NCBI GenBank assembly: GCA_002633005.1
Contig: NMRA01000280.1
Coordinates: forward strand, 408,285 to 471,060
Origin: Phoronis australis
Lineage: Eukaryota; Phoronida; Phoronidae
Length of the DNA stretch: 62,776 bases
Reading direction: 5' to 3'
In this document: piece by piece, positions 33,944-46,221 of the stretch
How the letters are laid out: each line of letters opens with the position of its first letter
Position numbering within the stretch: the first letter of the stretch is position 1
Made by a program: the position numbers and the translations under genes
Notes under the pieces: generated by a model
Told to the model about the DNA's origin: nothing
Databases searched by the model: none
What the model saw: the letters and a program-made list of their open reading frames with translations, nothing else

Positions 33944-36470
33944 GTCATTTTGGAAGTTTAATAACTCTTTCTTAAAAAACTCTGAATATATTGCTGCAGT
34001 CAAGGATACTATTAAATTAGTTAAACAATGGTAAATGACTGAAGACATTCAGACAGTTGATAGTACTAGTAATTTAGATTTGCAATTGTCTACAAATGAT
34101 CAACTTTTTGTTGAAACGTTGTTGATGAAGATTCACGGCATAACAATATCCTTTGCTACTTACTTAAAAAGAAAAAAGTGACAGAGCTGAACAGCAAGTT
34201 ATCAAAGAAATAAGCTTGTTGGAAAAAGTCTAAGCCTTGATAGGTAACTACTAGAACAAAAAAATAATCAGCTTGCCGAGCTAAGGCAAAATAAGTTAAG
34301 AGGTCTTGTGGAGATCGAGATGGTTTGAAGAGGGTGAAAAACCTTCCAAATATTTTCTTCACTTAGAAAATAGGCATTAAACAAGTAAGTTTATGCCTTT
34401 TTGTGGAAATCTGATAATAGTAAAACCAATAGTGAAGAAGAGGTTATTCAGAAAACCAAAACTTTTTATGAAAATCTACACCAATATAGACATTCTAACA
34501 ATACTAAATTAGAAGTTCTTCTTGATAAGGTTTGTGTCTCTACACTGAATGAGACAGAAAAAGAAAAATTAGAAGGTCTTCTTACATATGAAGAAGCCCC
34601 ACAATGCTTGAAAATTGAAAAACAACAAGAGCCCAGGCTCTGGTGGTTTTTCAGTGGAATTTTTAAAACTTTTTTTGGATGACATTTGACATTTCGTTGT
34701 TCGCTCACTTAATACTGGTTTTGCTGTTGGCCAGTTATCATCAACTCAGACAGAGGGAGTGATTACCTGCATCCCTAAGGGAGCAGATAAAAGTAAACAT
34801 TACTTGAAAAACTGGAGACCCATATCCTTACTCAATGTGACATATAAACTGGCTTTTTCGGCTGTGGCTGAACGGTTAAAATCTGTTTTGGGAAAACTAA
34901 TCAGTAAGGACCAGTCAGGTTTTGTTTCTGGAAGAAATATGAATGAAAATATCTGCGTGCTATGTTTGATGGCCAGGCAGCTAACAAACCAGAATTGCTT
35001 TTACTGATTGACTCTGAGAAAGCATTTGATTCATTGTCGTGGAATTTTATTAAAAAAAAATTATCTTTCCTTAATTTTGGTTGGTCGTTCAGTAGGTGGG
35101 TTAAAGTCGTTTACAGTAATGTTAAGTCCTGTATTGTCGTAAATGATCACCCATCTTCCTGGTTCAATATTTCGCATGGCTGCATGACCCTTTGTCTCCC
35201 TACATTTTCATATTATACGCGGAGATTTTGGCGTATTTAAAGGAGCATGCCACCCAAAAAACAACCTAATTTGTATCAATTTAGATCGAGTAGTTCTACT
35301 CTATAACGACACGTACGGTTGCGTTACTTGACACCTGACGGCAGACGGAGGTGTTGAAATTATCCAATGACGTGGATCGTTAAGTTTTACAGGCTATCAA
35401 TTCGAACAGGAATACAGTGATGAAGAAATACTAGAGAGGCGCCGTGAACAAGCTCAGACAACGGAACGTATGGAGTTATTTGGTAAGCCGGCATTCGTCA
35501 GGCACTGTCGACGTCTGCAGGCCACAGACACGGAGATGTTTCACGGCCTCATACTTGCTTTTTACAGCGTGCATTTCATTCTTCACTACCCTAAGCCACT
35601 TCCTAAGCATTTCGGACTCTCGAGGAAGTAAAAAAATAACCGCTTTCCTCGCAGCTGCTTAGTTCGTACAAGCGGTATCGATGCACCGCAATTTTCGCGG
35701 CATTCACTCTGTATATGAACCACTGACGTCGCTATGTCGTTTCTCACCTTCCTCACAGGTTAACGCGACACCTCTTGGCAAGGTAAGGTCGACCGTATGC
35801 GAGGTGATGTGGATATAGACCGATTAAGACGGCAAAAAAGACTAATTAAATCGGGTGGCATTCTCCTTTAATCAAGAATAAGAAAAATATTGCTGGTGTA
35901 GTTGCAGGAAATCAGGAATATTTGATTTCGCAACATGCGGACGACACATCAATTACGTTGGATGGGTCCAGTTTGTCATTGACTAGCACATTGAATGTAC
36001 TTCATTTGTTTGCTAGTGTCTCCGGTCTCCAAGTGAATGTGGATAAGTAAAACGGGTAGTGATGACGTTATTCCTACAAAAGAAAGTCTGTCTTGGTCAA
36101 AAAATCTTTTAGATTTTTGGGTGTAGAATTTGACACTCAATTGGATAATATGACGCATAAGAACTTCACTGCAAGAATAAATGAGATTAAGTCATTATTA
36201 AAAAGTTGGAGTTGACAAAATTTAACGCCTTTTGGTAGAGTAACTGTAATTAAAACTATTTCTAAGCTTACTTTTAGTTGTCAAGTTTACCAAATCCAGA
36301 AGTACAAGTCTTGGATGAATTAAATACGACATTTTTTATATTTGTATGTCAGGCTGGGAATTTTTATTATTCACGTTTAACTGCATGTAGCAGTTGTTCA
36401 CTTTATACGAATAGATGGATGTACTTATTGTTTGTTTTTTGCACTTGTTTATAAATGATAATAAATACCT
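33944..36470 (+). mobile_element. L1/Tx1-like LINE fragment in the 5' flank of copy B
   Basis: The insertion splits a segment that is continuous in unit A near 17180. The bases aaaagaycaaaa are repeated at both junctions, consistent with a target duplication. Protein landmarks in order: FWKFNNSFLKNSEYI (33940s), LKNWRPISLLNVTYKL (34805 on), DQSGFVSGRNMNENI, DSEKAFDSLSWNFIKKKL, and after the nested MITE QHADDTSITLDGS and VSGLQVNVDK. These fit the L1/Tx1 group. Several frameshifts and stops make it inactive. The 3' end is AT-rich with an A-run. Confidence 0.82.
35241..35867. mobile_element. TTAA-flanked MITE (family 2) nested in the LINE
   Basis: TTAA at 35237-35240 and 35868-35871, with terminal inverted repeats AGGAGCATGCCACCC and AGGAGAATGCCACCC (one mismatch). 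With the element and one TTAA removed, the LINE frame continues across the site. A second, partial copy ends at 40060 in the opposite orientation. The TTAA target points to a piggyBac- or Kolobok-type transposase; none is encoded here. Confidence 0.88.
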
Positions 36471-36710
36471 GAAAAAAGGACCAAAAATGACCCCAGCAGT
36501 CGATGAGCTGTCAACACCCGCAATCACTATCTGGCGATATGTTAATTAGCTTATCTCGAGTTACGAGCATTTATTGGTAAATACAAACTACAAAGAATCA
36601 AGACAACTAATGGGGGTGGTCTCCAGTGATCATTTTGAAGAATATTTTTAGGTTGAATCTGCCCTTCCAAGCATCAGTTTAAGGTTCCCCAAGGTGTAAG
36701 AACCCTAGAA

Positions 36711-36926
36711 TTGTCATTGAAAGTGTGGAACGATTATAAAAATAACATTCAACTTCGTATGAAGCACTTTAACTGTCGTGCTGTATTTGACAGCCAGCCT
36801 TTAATTCACAGCCTTGTGCAAGTAAAGTTGCTTACGACGCTTTTTGATGTACGTCTGACCAAATTATTACCTAATAGCTTTTACAACTACCAAAGGTATT
36901 CAAAAGGACTTTTTATATCGCAGTGA
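36711..36926 (+). other. 71-codon open frame at the right edge of unit B, unrecognised
   Basis: Frame starting MSLKVWNDYKNNIQL; the homologous segment in unit A is frameshifted. A fragment of a mobile-element protein is the most likely explanation, but no domain is recognised. Confidence 0.3.
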
Positions 36927-37149
36927 GACTGAATCGGAGGTTTAGTTTCGTTGCTACCAGACGTCGAGGCAAGTTCAAGAGTTCATAAGTGTGACCTACT
37001 TTTGATGCAGTTGAACTGATTCGATGTTTCGGAGATGCGAGTCGCCAAAGCGGTGGTTTAGTCAAAGATACTATAAAATCTTTGATTAAGAGGGTATGCT
37101 GTCTTTGGTTTTAGAAGGAGAACTGATCATCGCTCGGATTTAGGGATTT

Positions 37150-37616
37150 TATGAGACCTACAACGCAAGTGCTGTCACTGAAGCATGTATGTATGTTTAC
37201 TCTCTTATATCAAGATACATAGCAAACATACCGTATACCTATTGCCAAAATTTACAAGCTCCCTGCAACTGCAATTATTTTTAGATGGATTTACGAATGT
37301 CCTTGTTAAATCAAGCACAGATAATAAAGAACTCATTGTTGCCGGCGATCTCAACATTAATGTTTTAAAAATTATTTATAACCGCAAATTTCAAGATTTC
37401 TTTGACACAACGTTTAGCCTTCACATACAATCTAAAATCACTTATCCTACCATAGTCAACGAAAAGTCTGCATCACGAATTGATCATATTTATTATACAT
37501 CTCCTGATACCACCAAAATATCTCGCAATGGCATGTTCTCCAGACTATCTGACCATTTTTCTACGTTTATCTCACTGAATGTCAATGTTAATGGCACACA
37601 TCGCAAAAAGAATTAG
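37150..37616 (+). pseudogene. LINE endonuclease (APE-type) fragment
   Basis: The frame contains ELIVAGDLNINVLK and later ASRIDHIYY and RLSDHFSTFISL, which follow the GDFN, S.IDHI and SDH motifs of apurinic-like endonucleases of CR1/L2-type LINEs. No reverse transcriptase follows; the next sequence is a different element. Confidence 0.75.
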
Positions 37617-37650
37617 AATACAAGTAAATGTTGTGTGGTTTGTACTGGAA

Positions 37651-38608
37651 CATAGGCGGATTTAGGGGGGGGGGGGGGGGGGGGGGNCTGCCGCAAACAA
37701 AATAGTAACTGCAAGATCGTAGTGAAATATTGTGTTTATTAATACACCCCGGTAATTATCATTATACGGCTGAAACATGATTTAAATGTGTGCAGTTTTA
37801 GTCTGTTTGGGGGCGGGGGCTCAGAACAAATTTCAAGTGTCAGATTCGGACAACTGGCGCAATCGTAATGGAACAATGGCTCAGTAAAGGCTCTCCCGCG
37901 ATATCCCAGGTGACCGGCAGTGGCGCTGCGCACTACGACTCCGTTTCCGTCGTCTGCTCCACTGTGCATTTTTTAAAGAAAACGGACTCTGATTGACGAC
38001 GAAAAAACCGAAGCTGCTGGTAAGATGTGAATTTTAATCGAAGCGTAGTGTATCACTCAGAAACTCACAATTCTCTCTTTATCAAATATAAAAATTAAGA
38101 CGATTTCCAAAGCAATCGCTCCATTAATGCCAACTCAAAGAACGGATGTGGTCTTTTGGGCAGTTGAAGACTATTTCAGATACAACAAATTTTGTTACAA
38201 ACTGGATGCACAAAATATAAAACGTGTAATAATTATTGCAAAAAGAAGTAGGTTCGAGCGCAAACGCTGTGGACCATAAACAAGTACGTCTCTTAGGAAT
38301 GTCTTAAGAGTGAAATCGTTGTGGTGCAGTCGTAAAGCACACGCTCTCTAGCAGCCGGGTCGCGAATTCGAGTCCGTGGTAATTGCGATTTTTCCAGTTT
38401 GACAGGTTCGCCATGTTTTTCATTTTCCTTCTTTTATTTCTTGGATAATACTTCAGAAATCAAGGAAAATGCTTGTTTGTAAGAGGAAAAAACAAAATAT
38501 TTTCCTGGGCGACCTCCCCCCATTTGGTGCGCTCTATAGTCGTGCTTTGCGCAAATGTTTACAGACAAAAAGTTGGCCCCCCCTTATGATATCGTAGATC
38601 CGCCACTG
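37651..38608. mobile_element. Nonautonomous DNA transposon with 5-bp TSD (hAT5-like ends)
   Basis: The left end CATAGGCGGATTTAGGGG and the reverse complement of the right end, CAGTGGCGGATCTA, match well. Both sides are flanked by TGGAA (37646-37650 and 38609-38613). Ends of the form CAGTGGCGGAT with a 5-bp duplication recall hAT5-type elements. A G-run at 37665-37686 leads into an N at 37687. A tRNA-like segment is embedded (38315-38390). No transposase is seen. A short related element is at 55970-56117. Confidence 0.7.
38315..38390 (+). repeat. tRNA-like sequence, probable SINE head
   Basis: TGGTGCAGTCG at 38322-38332 fits the Pol III A box. GAATTCGAGTCC at 38364-38375 fits the B box with mismatches, and the spacing is tRNA-like. 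Acceptor and anticodon stems do not pair well enough for a functional tRNA gene. Confidence 0.5.
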
Positions 38609-38639
38609 TGGAATTACACTTATATGGAACAATTACTTA

Positions 38640-39230
38640 GAATGGTTTATTATATAACTCTTGCCAAACAGTTCAACCTATGAAATGTGACTCGTATGCA
38701 TGTGTATTGCAAAAACATGTTGTTGTTCAGGAGTTAGTCAGTTCGCGATAAAATAGTGTTCAGTAAAGACGTCTTCCTCACTCCTCTCTCCACCCGACAT
38801 TACATGGTGTTAGGAGTTGGCGATTTTTTCGGCTGTTGATTACAGATCTACACAGTGGCTGCTAAGCTAGACTTGAGCCCGCCAGAACCGAATCTGACAA
38901 AACAGGAGAAAGTTGGAGCCAGTGGCGACAGAAAATGGACATTTAGCCTACCTGGTCGAAAGAAGACTCGAGGATGCGTCAGGTAAACAGAAATTCAACA
39001 TTTTACTGCACCGCCTTGGAGCAGAGGGAATCAACTTATTCAACACATTTGATTTGTCGTCGGAGGACAAGTATAATTTAGATGTGGTAATGGCACATCT
39101 TCACAAACACTATGGGAATAAGAAATACCGCAACATTTGTCGACAAGCTTTCTTAGAGCGTAACAACAAGGCCGGTGAGTTGCTAATGGCTTTTGTAGCA
39201 GATCTTAAGAATGGTGCAGAGACGTGACTA
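38640..39230 (+). pseudogene. LTR-retrotransposon fragment: LTR end, primer-binding-like site, gag
   Basis: TGGTGTTAGGAG (about 38807) after a pyrimidine-rich stretch resembles the primer-binding site of gypsy-like elements. A 104-codon frame follows (38913-39227), starting inside LTR-element gag with capsid-like text: LFNTFDLSSEDKYNLDVV, LHKHYGNKK, and a GELLMAFVADLK segment. The frame stops before the nucleocapsid region. No pol follows, so this is a relic. Confidence 0.65.
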
Positions 39231-39310
39231 CGTACGCTGACATAGAGGACACATTTGTTTGAGAAGACGGTTCTGTGGAAGGGTAACCTGGCTTTGTGGC
39301 CTCCGACGAC

Positions 39311-39398
39311 TTTACCCAGATCTAATGCCTCTTGGCGCTTTCTGGGTTATGTATATTCATTGTATTCTGAAGATTTCGTAATAAACATTAAAAAAACG
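39311..39398 (+). mobile_element. Retroposed 3' end, related to 30764-30955
   Basis: Matches the reverse complement of about 30775-30862 (shared run cctcttggcgctttctgggt) and ends aataaacattaaaaaaa. The common end point with AATAAA and an A-tail supports retroposition. Confidence 0.7.
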
Positions 39399-39899
39399 AC
39401 TTAGTAACTAGATTTGCAGTTTCGCGGCTAATTCACCAAAATAATCAGCGTACACGTTTTTCTTTGGCTCACTGGTATAGTCTCTTCGTGACTGGAAGTC
39501 TAGTTTCCAACTTTGGCTGGTTTATGTTTGTCAGCGATGTCTTCAGTCCGGCCCCGATGGGCCCTCGGGTTCCGAGCCATTGGCCGGAATAGCAAGCGTT
39601 TTATGTGTTTAGAACTGAAAAAATTGCAAGTCTAAAATTACAACACGCAGCTATGTTCTCCTGTCTGTATTTCACGGACGAATAACTTGAATTTATCACC
39701 GAACAGACCTTGGTAAATAGGCCTACTGAACTTTGTTGGCTACGGTACGTTCAAATACCTAAAAATCCGTAACAGCAAAATAAAATAACATGTTTGTTCA
39801 ATTACTTGATGTATTTGTAAGGGTTTTTGTATCAAATGTTGATAATTTATGGGTGTAACATTACAAGTGATAAGCTGACACCAGTAAGCTTGTTGTGAA
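39399..39899. other. Unassigned sequence
   Basis: No coding domain or repeat structure was recognised between the retroposed 3' end and the family 2 MITE fragment. Confidence 0.4.
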
Positions 39900-40060
39900 C
39901 TGCTGAACAGACTGCATTCGAACATCTGACGTCATCGGTTAATTTCAACACCTCCGTATGCCGTCTGATCTGAGGTACAAGAGCTGTACTTGCTGTTAAC
40001 GAGTGGGACTACTCGATCTAAATTGATACAAAATAGATTGTTTTTGGGTGGCATTCTCCT
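39900..40060. mobile_element. Partial family 2 MITE
   Basis: The right end GGGTGGCATTCTCCT followed by TTAA (40061-40064), and the preceding 150 bases, match the left end of 35241-35867 in reverse. The other terminus was not found. Confidence 0.7.
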
Positions 40061-42680
40061 TTAAATTGGTTTCTTATAGGATAGTGCATCTGAATTTTGA
40101 TAACTGAATGATAGACGCACTATTCATTGAATGAAACTGGAGATGACGATTTGCAATGAGGCGAGCTACATGTAGAGAAACAGTGAGAACCAATTATAGA
40201 CAGGAGTAACTTGTTCTCAAATCAGGAATCACCACATGCAACTATTGCGACGCTAGAATCGTGTGTGTGACAGTGCCAATTACTCCCACCGAATAACAGG
40301 TGTTACCAAGAATACAACCAGCTTTGCAGAGCCCCGATTCGTTATATCCAACACCTATCTAGATGAACTAAAAGCAAAAGAATAAATCATTTCCACCCCA
40401 ACATCTAAATATGTGATACAAATTGCAATGTGTATCCACTTTCGACACCTATTTTCTGCTCCCAGGCAAGTTTCGTGTTCACTGAGCTGAGTGAACCCAT
40501 GCTCACTAGATGGCGCGTGTGGGGTTGAGTTGTACTCCAAAAGACTTTTAATCTGAAACAAAATGATATTCTTTCTTCAGCTATGAGGGACTGTACTTTG
40601 AAAGTGCCTGCAACTCATAGTAGGCATTCTCATTTAGTTTCAGAGTAAAGGCACTCCGTAGTAAAGACCTAGGCTCTCGTGTATCCTTTAACTGAGGGTT
40701 GTCCCTAGCTGTTCGTTAATGTGCTGGCATCAGTGTTTAACCAGCCAAGTACACTGAATAACGCCCGTTACTCAGTGGAAAAAACAGGTTCTGCAATAAA
40801 AATCAGAGACAAGAAAATTCAGCGTTCACTGAAATCTTTATTACCAAGCGTAGCATTTGTTACAGACATGGACGAACTTGTCGCCCCCCAAGCTGTCATA
40901 GGGACAACTCTTCTTATTGACCTCTGTAAGCATCATGCAAATGTCAGTGACTGGATTGGAGTTGCAAAATGACAAGATGGTAATGACTTATGCAGTGAGC
41001 CTGCAGGTACTTTGAAATACAGATATAAATTAAAGCCACCTTGTTGACTCAAACCAGAAGCCCTTTGATCTGCATGATTGTTATATTTTTGAATTATTGC
41101 TTTTTGAAAGGGCTGTGTAATTGCCTGCAACTCGTCATGCTGGTACCATGAAGTGTTTCTCACTTTCTAATTGTTAGGGTTTGAGAGACCCACTGAAATA
41201 ATTTATAAAGCGGACACAAAGAATAGACAGTCACCACTTTCTGAACTTAGGGCCAGCACACTGAGCCGCTGGCCATAATCCGGAAGAATATGATGACTAA
41301 CTCCTTACAACTCGAACAAATACCGTGTTAAGGAAGATTTCTTTCCAATAGCTCTTTTCATTTTAGCTCTTTTCATTAGTCAGCGATACCATATTGTCCA
41401 CGTAGTTCTAGAGGTGTGACCCTGGCGGCCAAGTTTCACGCGACATGAAAATTGACCGAAATGTGCAGAGATGCGATCAAAACAGAAATGGCTTAGTGCC
41501 CGATTCTCAGACACTGAAGGACTATTTAGAAAGAAATGACGACTGCGGGAACATTTGTTTGAGTTGTTGAAAGGATTTAAGACTCCAACTATCTCCAAAT
41601 ATGTCCATTTCCATATGAGGTAATCTAACTTCGATAATTTGGCCGGAGTTAAGGATAACTCGCAGAACATCTTACCGCCTACAGCCCAGGCGACATTTGA
41701 TTGTGCCGTTGCATACGGTAACTTACGGTAAAAATCGAGTAAACGTGCCGTTACTTATTGAAAACTGGTTCCTGGCAGCTATTTTAAAGCGGGACAAGTT
41801 CAATCGACTTTTACCGTCGTCTACTAGCTAGCTCTATGATTGGCATAAGAGAGCCTGTTCTGCACTACTACTAGGTATCGCTTCAGAATTTCAGTGACAG
41901 AGTGGGTGGCTGATTTGGATTTGGCCTCCATGACAACTTTGAACACAGGTCACAATTGTAATCAAAACATTCTTTAGAACTCAAAACTTGCATTTTCCCT
42001 CCAACTCTTCCAGTTTACGAGTTTCTGGGGTCCACACAAAGCCAGAGGCTTCATACACTGCATACGAGCTCCTTGAAAATGGCTGCCCAAGAAAGTCGCG
42101 CGGTAAACCACGAGACTTCGTGAAGGCAGTCACGGCTTCGACGGTCACCTGGTCACCATTTACCTTGAAGGTTTTAACGGTATAGCACATGCTATAATTT
42201 TATAGCATGCGCAGCGATAAAGACCGTTACGGCAACCCTTTCAGTGACAGCTTAAGCCGTGTTACGGCGTGTGGATCGGGTTGTAGGAAAGACACTCATT
42301 ATTGCTACTTCATTTATTGAGCTTTGCGTAACTTAGACCGTGCCACTATGTGACATTTTATTAACAATAATAAAACAGAACAATAATGTGATCATATGCC
42401 TGCATGTAGCATGTGCAAACTACAGAGTGTGTACACATATCTAAACTGTACGGGCTGTACACATATCACAAAGAACACGTTGGGAATTTCGGAGGATACC
42501 TAATTCCAGTATTTAGCTATCTATTATCCTTAAAATTATGGGATCACAAAAGAAACCAAAATATGCTGATTCAGCTTTTGCTGCTAGCATAACAAATAAT
42601 AATAAACAGCAAAATGATTGTTGAATTATATATGTGAGAAAATTCAGTCTCCATTCCGTCTCTCTTTGATTGGCAAGTAT
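40061..42680. other. Intergenic with two unassigned frames
   Basis: An 83-codon frame at 40721-40972 (+), starting MLASVFNQPS, and a 69-codon frame at 41981-42190 (-), starting MCYTVKTFKVNGDQV, have protein-like composition but no recognised domain and no evident splice partners. The rest shows only short frames. Confidence 0.4.
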
Positions 42681-42682
42681 CT

Positions 42683-43907
42683 TGTATTTTCGTAAAGGAA
42701 AACTATCCAGATTTGAATGACTATGCAAATGGCGCCCTAAAGCTGTCTCTTATTGCTGTTTGGTTGCATCGACTCATCCAGTGTTATTAAATTTGTGTTC
42801 ATGGGGCGGTTTACATTGTAAGCTAATGTATCGCATTTAATTATTCCTGTTGTTTTTTATACCAGTTTTGCTCACTTGTCGACATGTGAACCGAACAGAG
42901 GATAAGTATAACAAGAAACTCACCAACTCGTTGTATTCTTCACTTGATTTCGAGACTCATTTCTGTAAGTGATGTGCGTGTATTTGCAAAAATTACTTAT
43001 TTAACTGCTACCACAGCAGCTGGTATACGATGCACATTTTCACACGAAGGAAAATTAAACACCTGAAGGAGCACTTTTATCGGGAGTTGCTTAGGCCATT
43101 CTACTTGACAACATCTGCTGGGATCTCCACTGCCAGGTGAATGCAATTCTCTGGTGACCAGCCTCTGTCGGTGGGTCAAAGTTCATCTATCATATTGCAC
43201 CTACTATAGCCTTTATGTGACCGATAGCTGCTCTAAAACTAACAATTTTCCCTAGCTGATCTATGATGTCGCACGGAAGGGCAACCACAATTTTAGANTG
43301 TATTTTCGTAAAGGAAAACTATCCAGATTTGAATGACTATGCAAATGGCGCCCTAAAGCTGTCTCTTATTGCTGTTTGGTTGCATCGACTCATCCAGTGT
43401 TATTAAATTTGTGTTCATGGGGCGGTTTACATTGTAAGCTAATGTATCGCATTTAATTATTCCTGTTGTTTTTTATACCAGTTTTGCTCACTTGTCGACA
43501 TGTGAACCGAACAGAGGATAAGTATAACAAGAAACTCACCAACTCGTTGTATTCTTCACTTGATTTCGAGACTCATTTCTGTAAGTGATGTGCGTGTATT
43601 TGCAAAAATCACTTATTTAACTGCTACCACAGCAGCTGGTATACGATGCACATTTTCACACGAAGGAAAATTAAACACCTGAAGGAGCACTTTTATCGGG
43701 AGTTGCTTAGGCCATTCTACTTGACAACATCTGCTGGGATCTCCACTGCCAGGAGAATGCAATTCTCTGGTGACCAGCCTCTGTCGGCAGGTCAAAGTTC
43801 ATCTATCATATTGCACCTACTATAGCATTTATTTGACCGATAGCTGCTCTAAAACTAACAATTTTCCCTAGCTATGATGTCGCACGGAAGGGCAACCACA
43901 ATTTTAG
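42683..43907. repeat. 615-bp direct repeat around an N (likely assembly artefact)
   Basis: 42683-43297 and 43299 to about 43907 are nearly identical, with a period of 616 bases and only a handful of substitutions plus one small indel. They are separated by a single N at 43298. The second copy continues into unique sequence. This is the pattern expected when two alleles are joined end to end at a contig join. Confidence 0.9.
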
Positions 43908-45283
43908 AAAGAAAAATGTTCCTGCCACACCTGCAAGGCATGCTGGTGGCAGTATTTGGTGGTATGCGTAGCGGGGGCCTTTGGTCACCCCTAAATCTGC
44001 GGCGCACGTAATTAAGGATGTTAAAAATGCAAGTAAAATTAACGTTCCGCTTTCTCTTCATTTAGTTTATTAATTCTAATTTCGACAAATTCGACACATA
44101 ATCGTATTATGTTTAGTTTGTTATAATGGTTTGTCAGCAAGCTTCTTGTAATTGTTCTAAACCTTAAACACTTGCTCTCGTTTCGATTATTTTAGTTTTA
44201 ATTAACATGATACAAATCACTCGATATATTTTGCGATGTTCTATTTTCCAATTAGACAATGGTCATTATCATTTATCCAAGTGGATAACTTCTGGATCTT
44301 AATGTAAAATAAATTTCCTGGGTAATCACAATTATTCAGAACCCCTATAAGAATCTTGCATGCAGACTCGGTGGGATGGAATAAGGCTCTGGATTTGTGC
44401 TCCAGCGGTCCGATGATTATAGTGAAATAGTAAATTCTGGTCCGTGTGTGTCGGGTTTACTATAGACGGAAACATATGACGCTATTTTGCTGTTGATGTA
44501 CTCTTCTTTTTTACTAAATTTTACCAAAACGTCAAGGTCACACGACCCAATTAACAACAGAGTGTTAAAAAGTAAAAAAAAAAAGAAATCTTTCCATTAT
44601 CAGCAAATATATATTTTTACTGAGTTATAATCAGACAGTATCTTGCAGATATCTGGCTATTAGTAAATACACACACATGTTGATAAGGTCCTATGCGGAA
44701 CTTTAAACGTCAATGCTATACTCATAATTGTTTTCCTGAAAGGTACGTTTCGGTTTCGGTTTCGGTCAGGTCAAACGATATGTAAGATTCAACAAGAATT
44801 CTTTCATTTATGTGCATGAGATTCACTATACACATTAAATTGACGGGAAAACCAACAGAGCAAACGCTGAACTGTTCGGCGAGATAATATGGCGGTCTAC
44901 TTTTGATGCGAACTCGCACTATCTGCATCTATTCTCCTTTTGACAGATATAAAACATATAGACGGCTATATTTCAGGGGACAAATTGTTAATTTAATATA
45001 ATTTCAATTAGCTTATAGACAGGTATGCTTGGAAAAATGTGAATCGTACACAACTCAACACGTGCTGATGTGCGTGGATATCATCTATTATATAAAATGC
45101 ATCGTTTGCACAAACTCCGTCTTCCCCGCTCCACTACAGACCTTCGTTGCGCAAGTTTTGGCACCGCCTTGGTCCCAGGTATTGCACCGGACCCCTATTT
45201 GAATTCGAAGTATTCTATTTTTTTCTTGCGGGCCGTTTTTTGCAGACGCAGAGGAAGGGTGGCCAGTTTCGTACTGGCCTTGG

Positions 45284-45322
45284 TGACGTCAGTTCGTCGG
45301 CTCAATGGCCTGGGTGACGTCA
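45284..45322. promoter_or_regulatory. Two CRE-type palindromes
   Basis: TGACGTCA occurs at 45284-45291 and 45315-45322, each inside a repeated GGTGACGTCA...CGTCGGCT context, so the pair arose by a local 31-bp duplication. No transcript start is assigned nearby. Confidence 0.35.
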
Positions 45323-46221
45323 CTCCGTCGGCTTAAATTCACTCCCTCCGGCTTCTGTCACGTATAAAATTCATCTGGCCTGTCGCTGCCAAAATTAATG
45401 ATGCCTCATTAAAAAATCCTTACTCTTCCTTGAGTAAACTAAATTATTTACCCTGGTGTTGGAAAATTGGCGTTCTTCAGTTTTTCTCCAGCTAAAATTG
45501 CGATGCGCTCTTTGGGCGCCATTGCGTCACCTGTTGGCCAATTTCCATGTTATTCAATCACAAATGTGAGGTTGCGTACATGTCATAACAATCGCAAGTA
45601 GTTTCATTTCATTACAAGTTTTTACTATTTCATGATCAGAAAACCCAATTTCAGAAAAAAGAACTCTCGAGAGATATCGCAAAATTTTCGGAAATGGCGC
45701 ATACGTGCGGGTGTCACAAGTATGCACTGTTTTCAAAACGACCACAGATTTCCTTTGTTACAAAAGGCGGAGGATTACAAAAATAACGTTTATTAGATTG
45801 TCTTTTTACTTCTCATTAACGGCTGTAACGGGCAAGGTGAATGTCGGTTCATTCCCAGATTCTGCATGCACCCCCGTTGTTAGCTCTAAGTTTCGCGACC
45901 GAGGTGACAAGCTGGCACCGGGGTTCGGTGATGATTTCGGTGTCTAACCTGAGCGCTACACACACTAGCTACCTAGCTGTATGTTGACGATAGTCTTCAT
46001 ACAGCTAGCTGGCTTTCTACCTCAGTATGTACATTTATGATTGTCAGAATAAATATTGATTAAGTAATTAGTGAGAATAGATCCATTTTAAGATGCCCAA
46101 AATTTGTGCATATGTACTTTTAAATCATGGGGTCAGACTTGTTGACATGTATTTTAACGTCAAAATCTATTTTTAGATGGTGTTTACAACTTTGGGTTCT
46201 GGGGTCAAAGTACTCTAGAGA

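Larger units (their letters stand above)
23045..36930. repeat. Main duplication block, unit B
   Basis: Colinear with 8626-17830. Its greater length comes mainly from a LINE in intron 5 (about 2.26 kb), an L1/Tx1-like LINE with a nested MITE in the 5' flank (about 2.5 kb), a 192-bp retroposed fragment and a 140-bp extra segment in intron 6. Confidence 0.9.

Noticed and set aside
38315-38390. Functional tRNA gene
   Set aside because: A and B box-like sequences are present, but the stems do not pair well and the segment is embedded in a transposon-like unit, so a SINE head is more likely.
42683-43907. Genuine recent tandem duplication
   Set aside because: The N exactly at the junction and the SNP-like differences fit two assembled haplotypes better; read depth would settle it.
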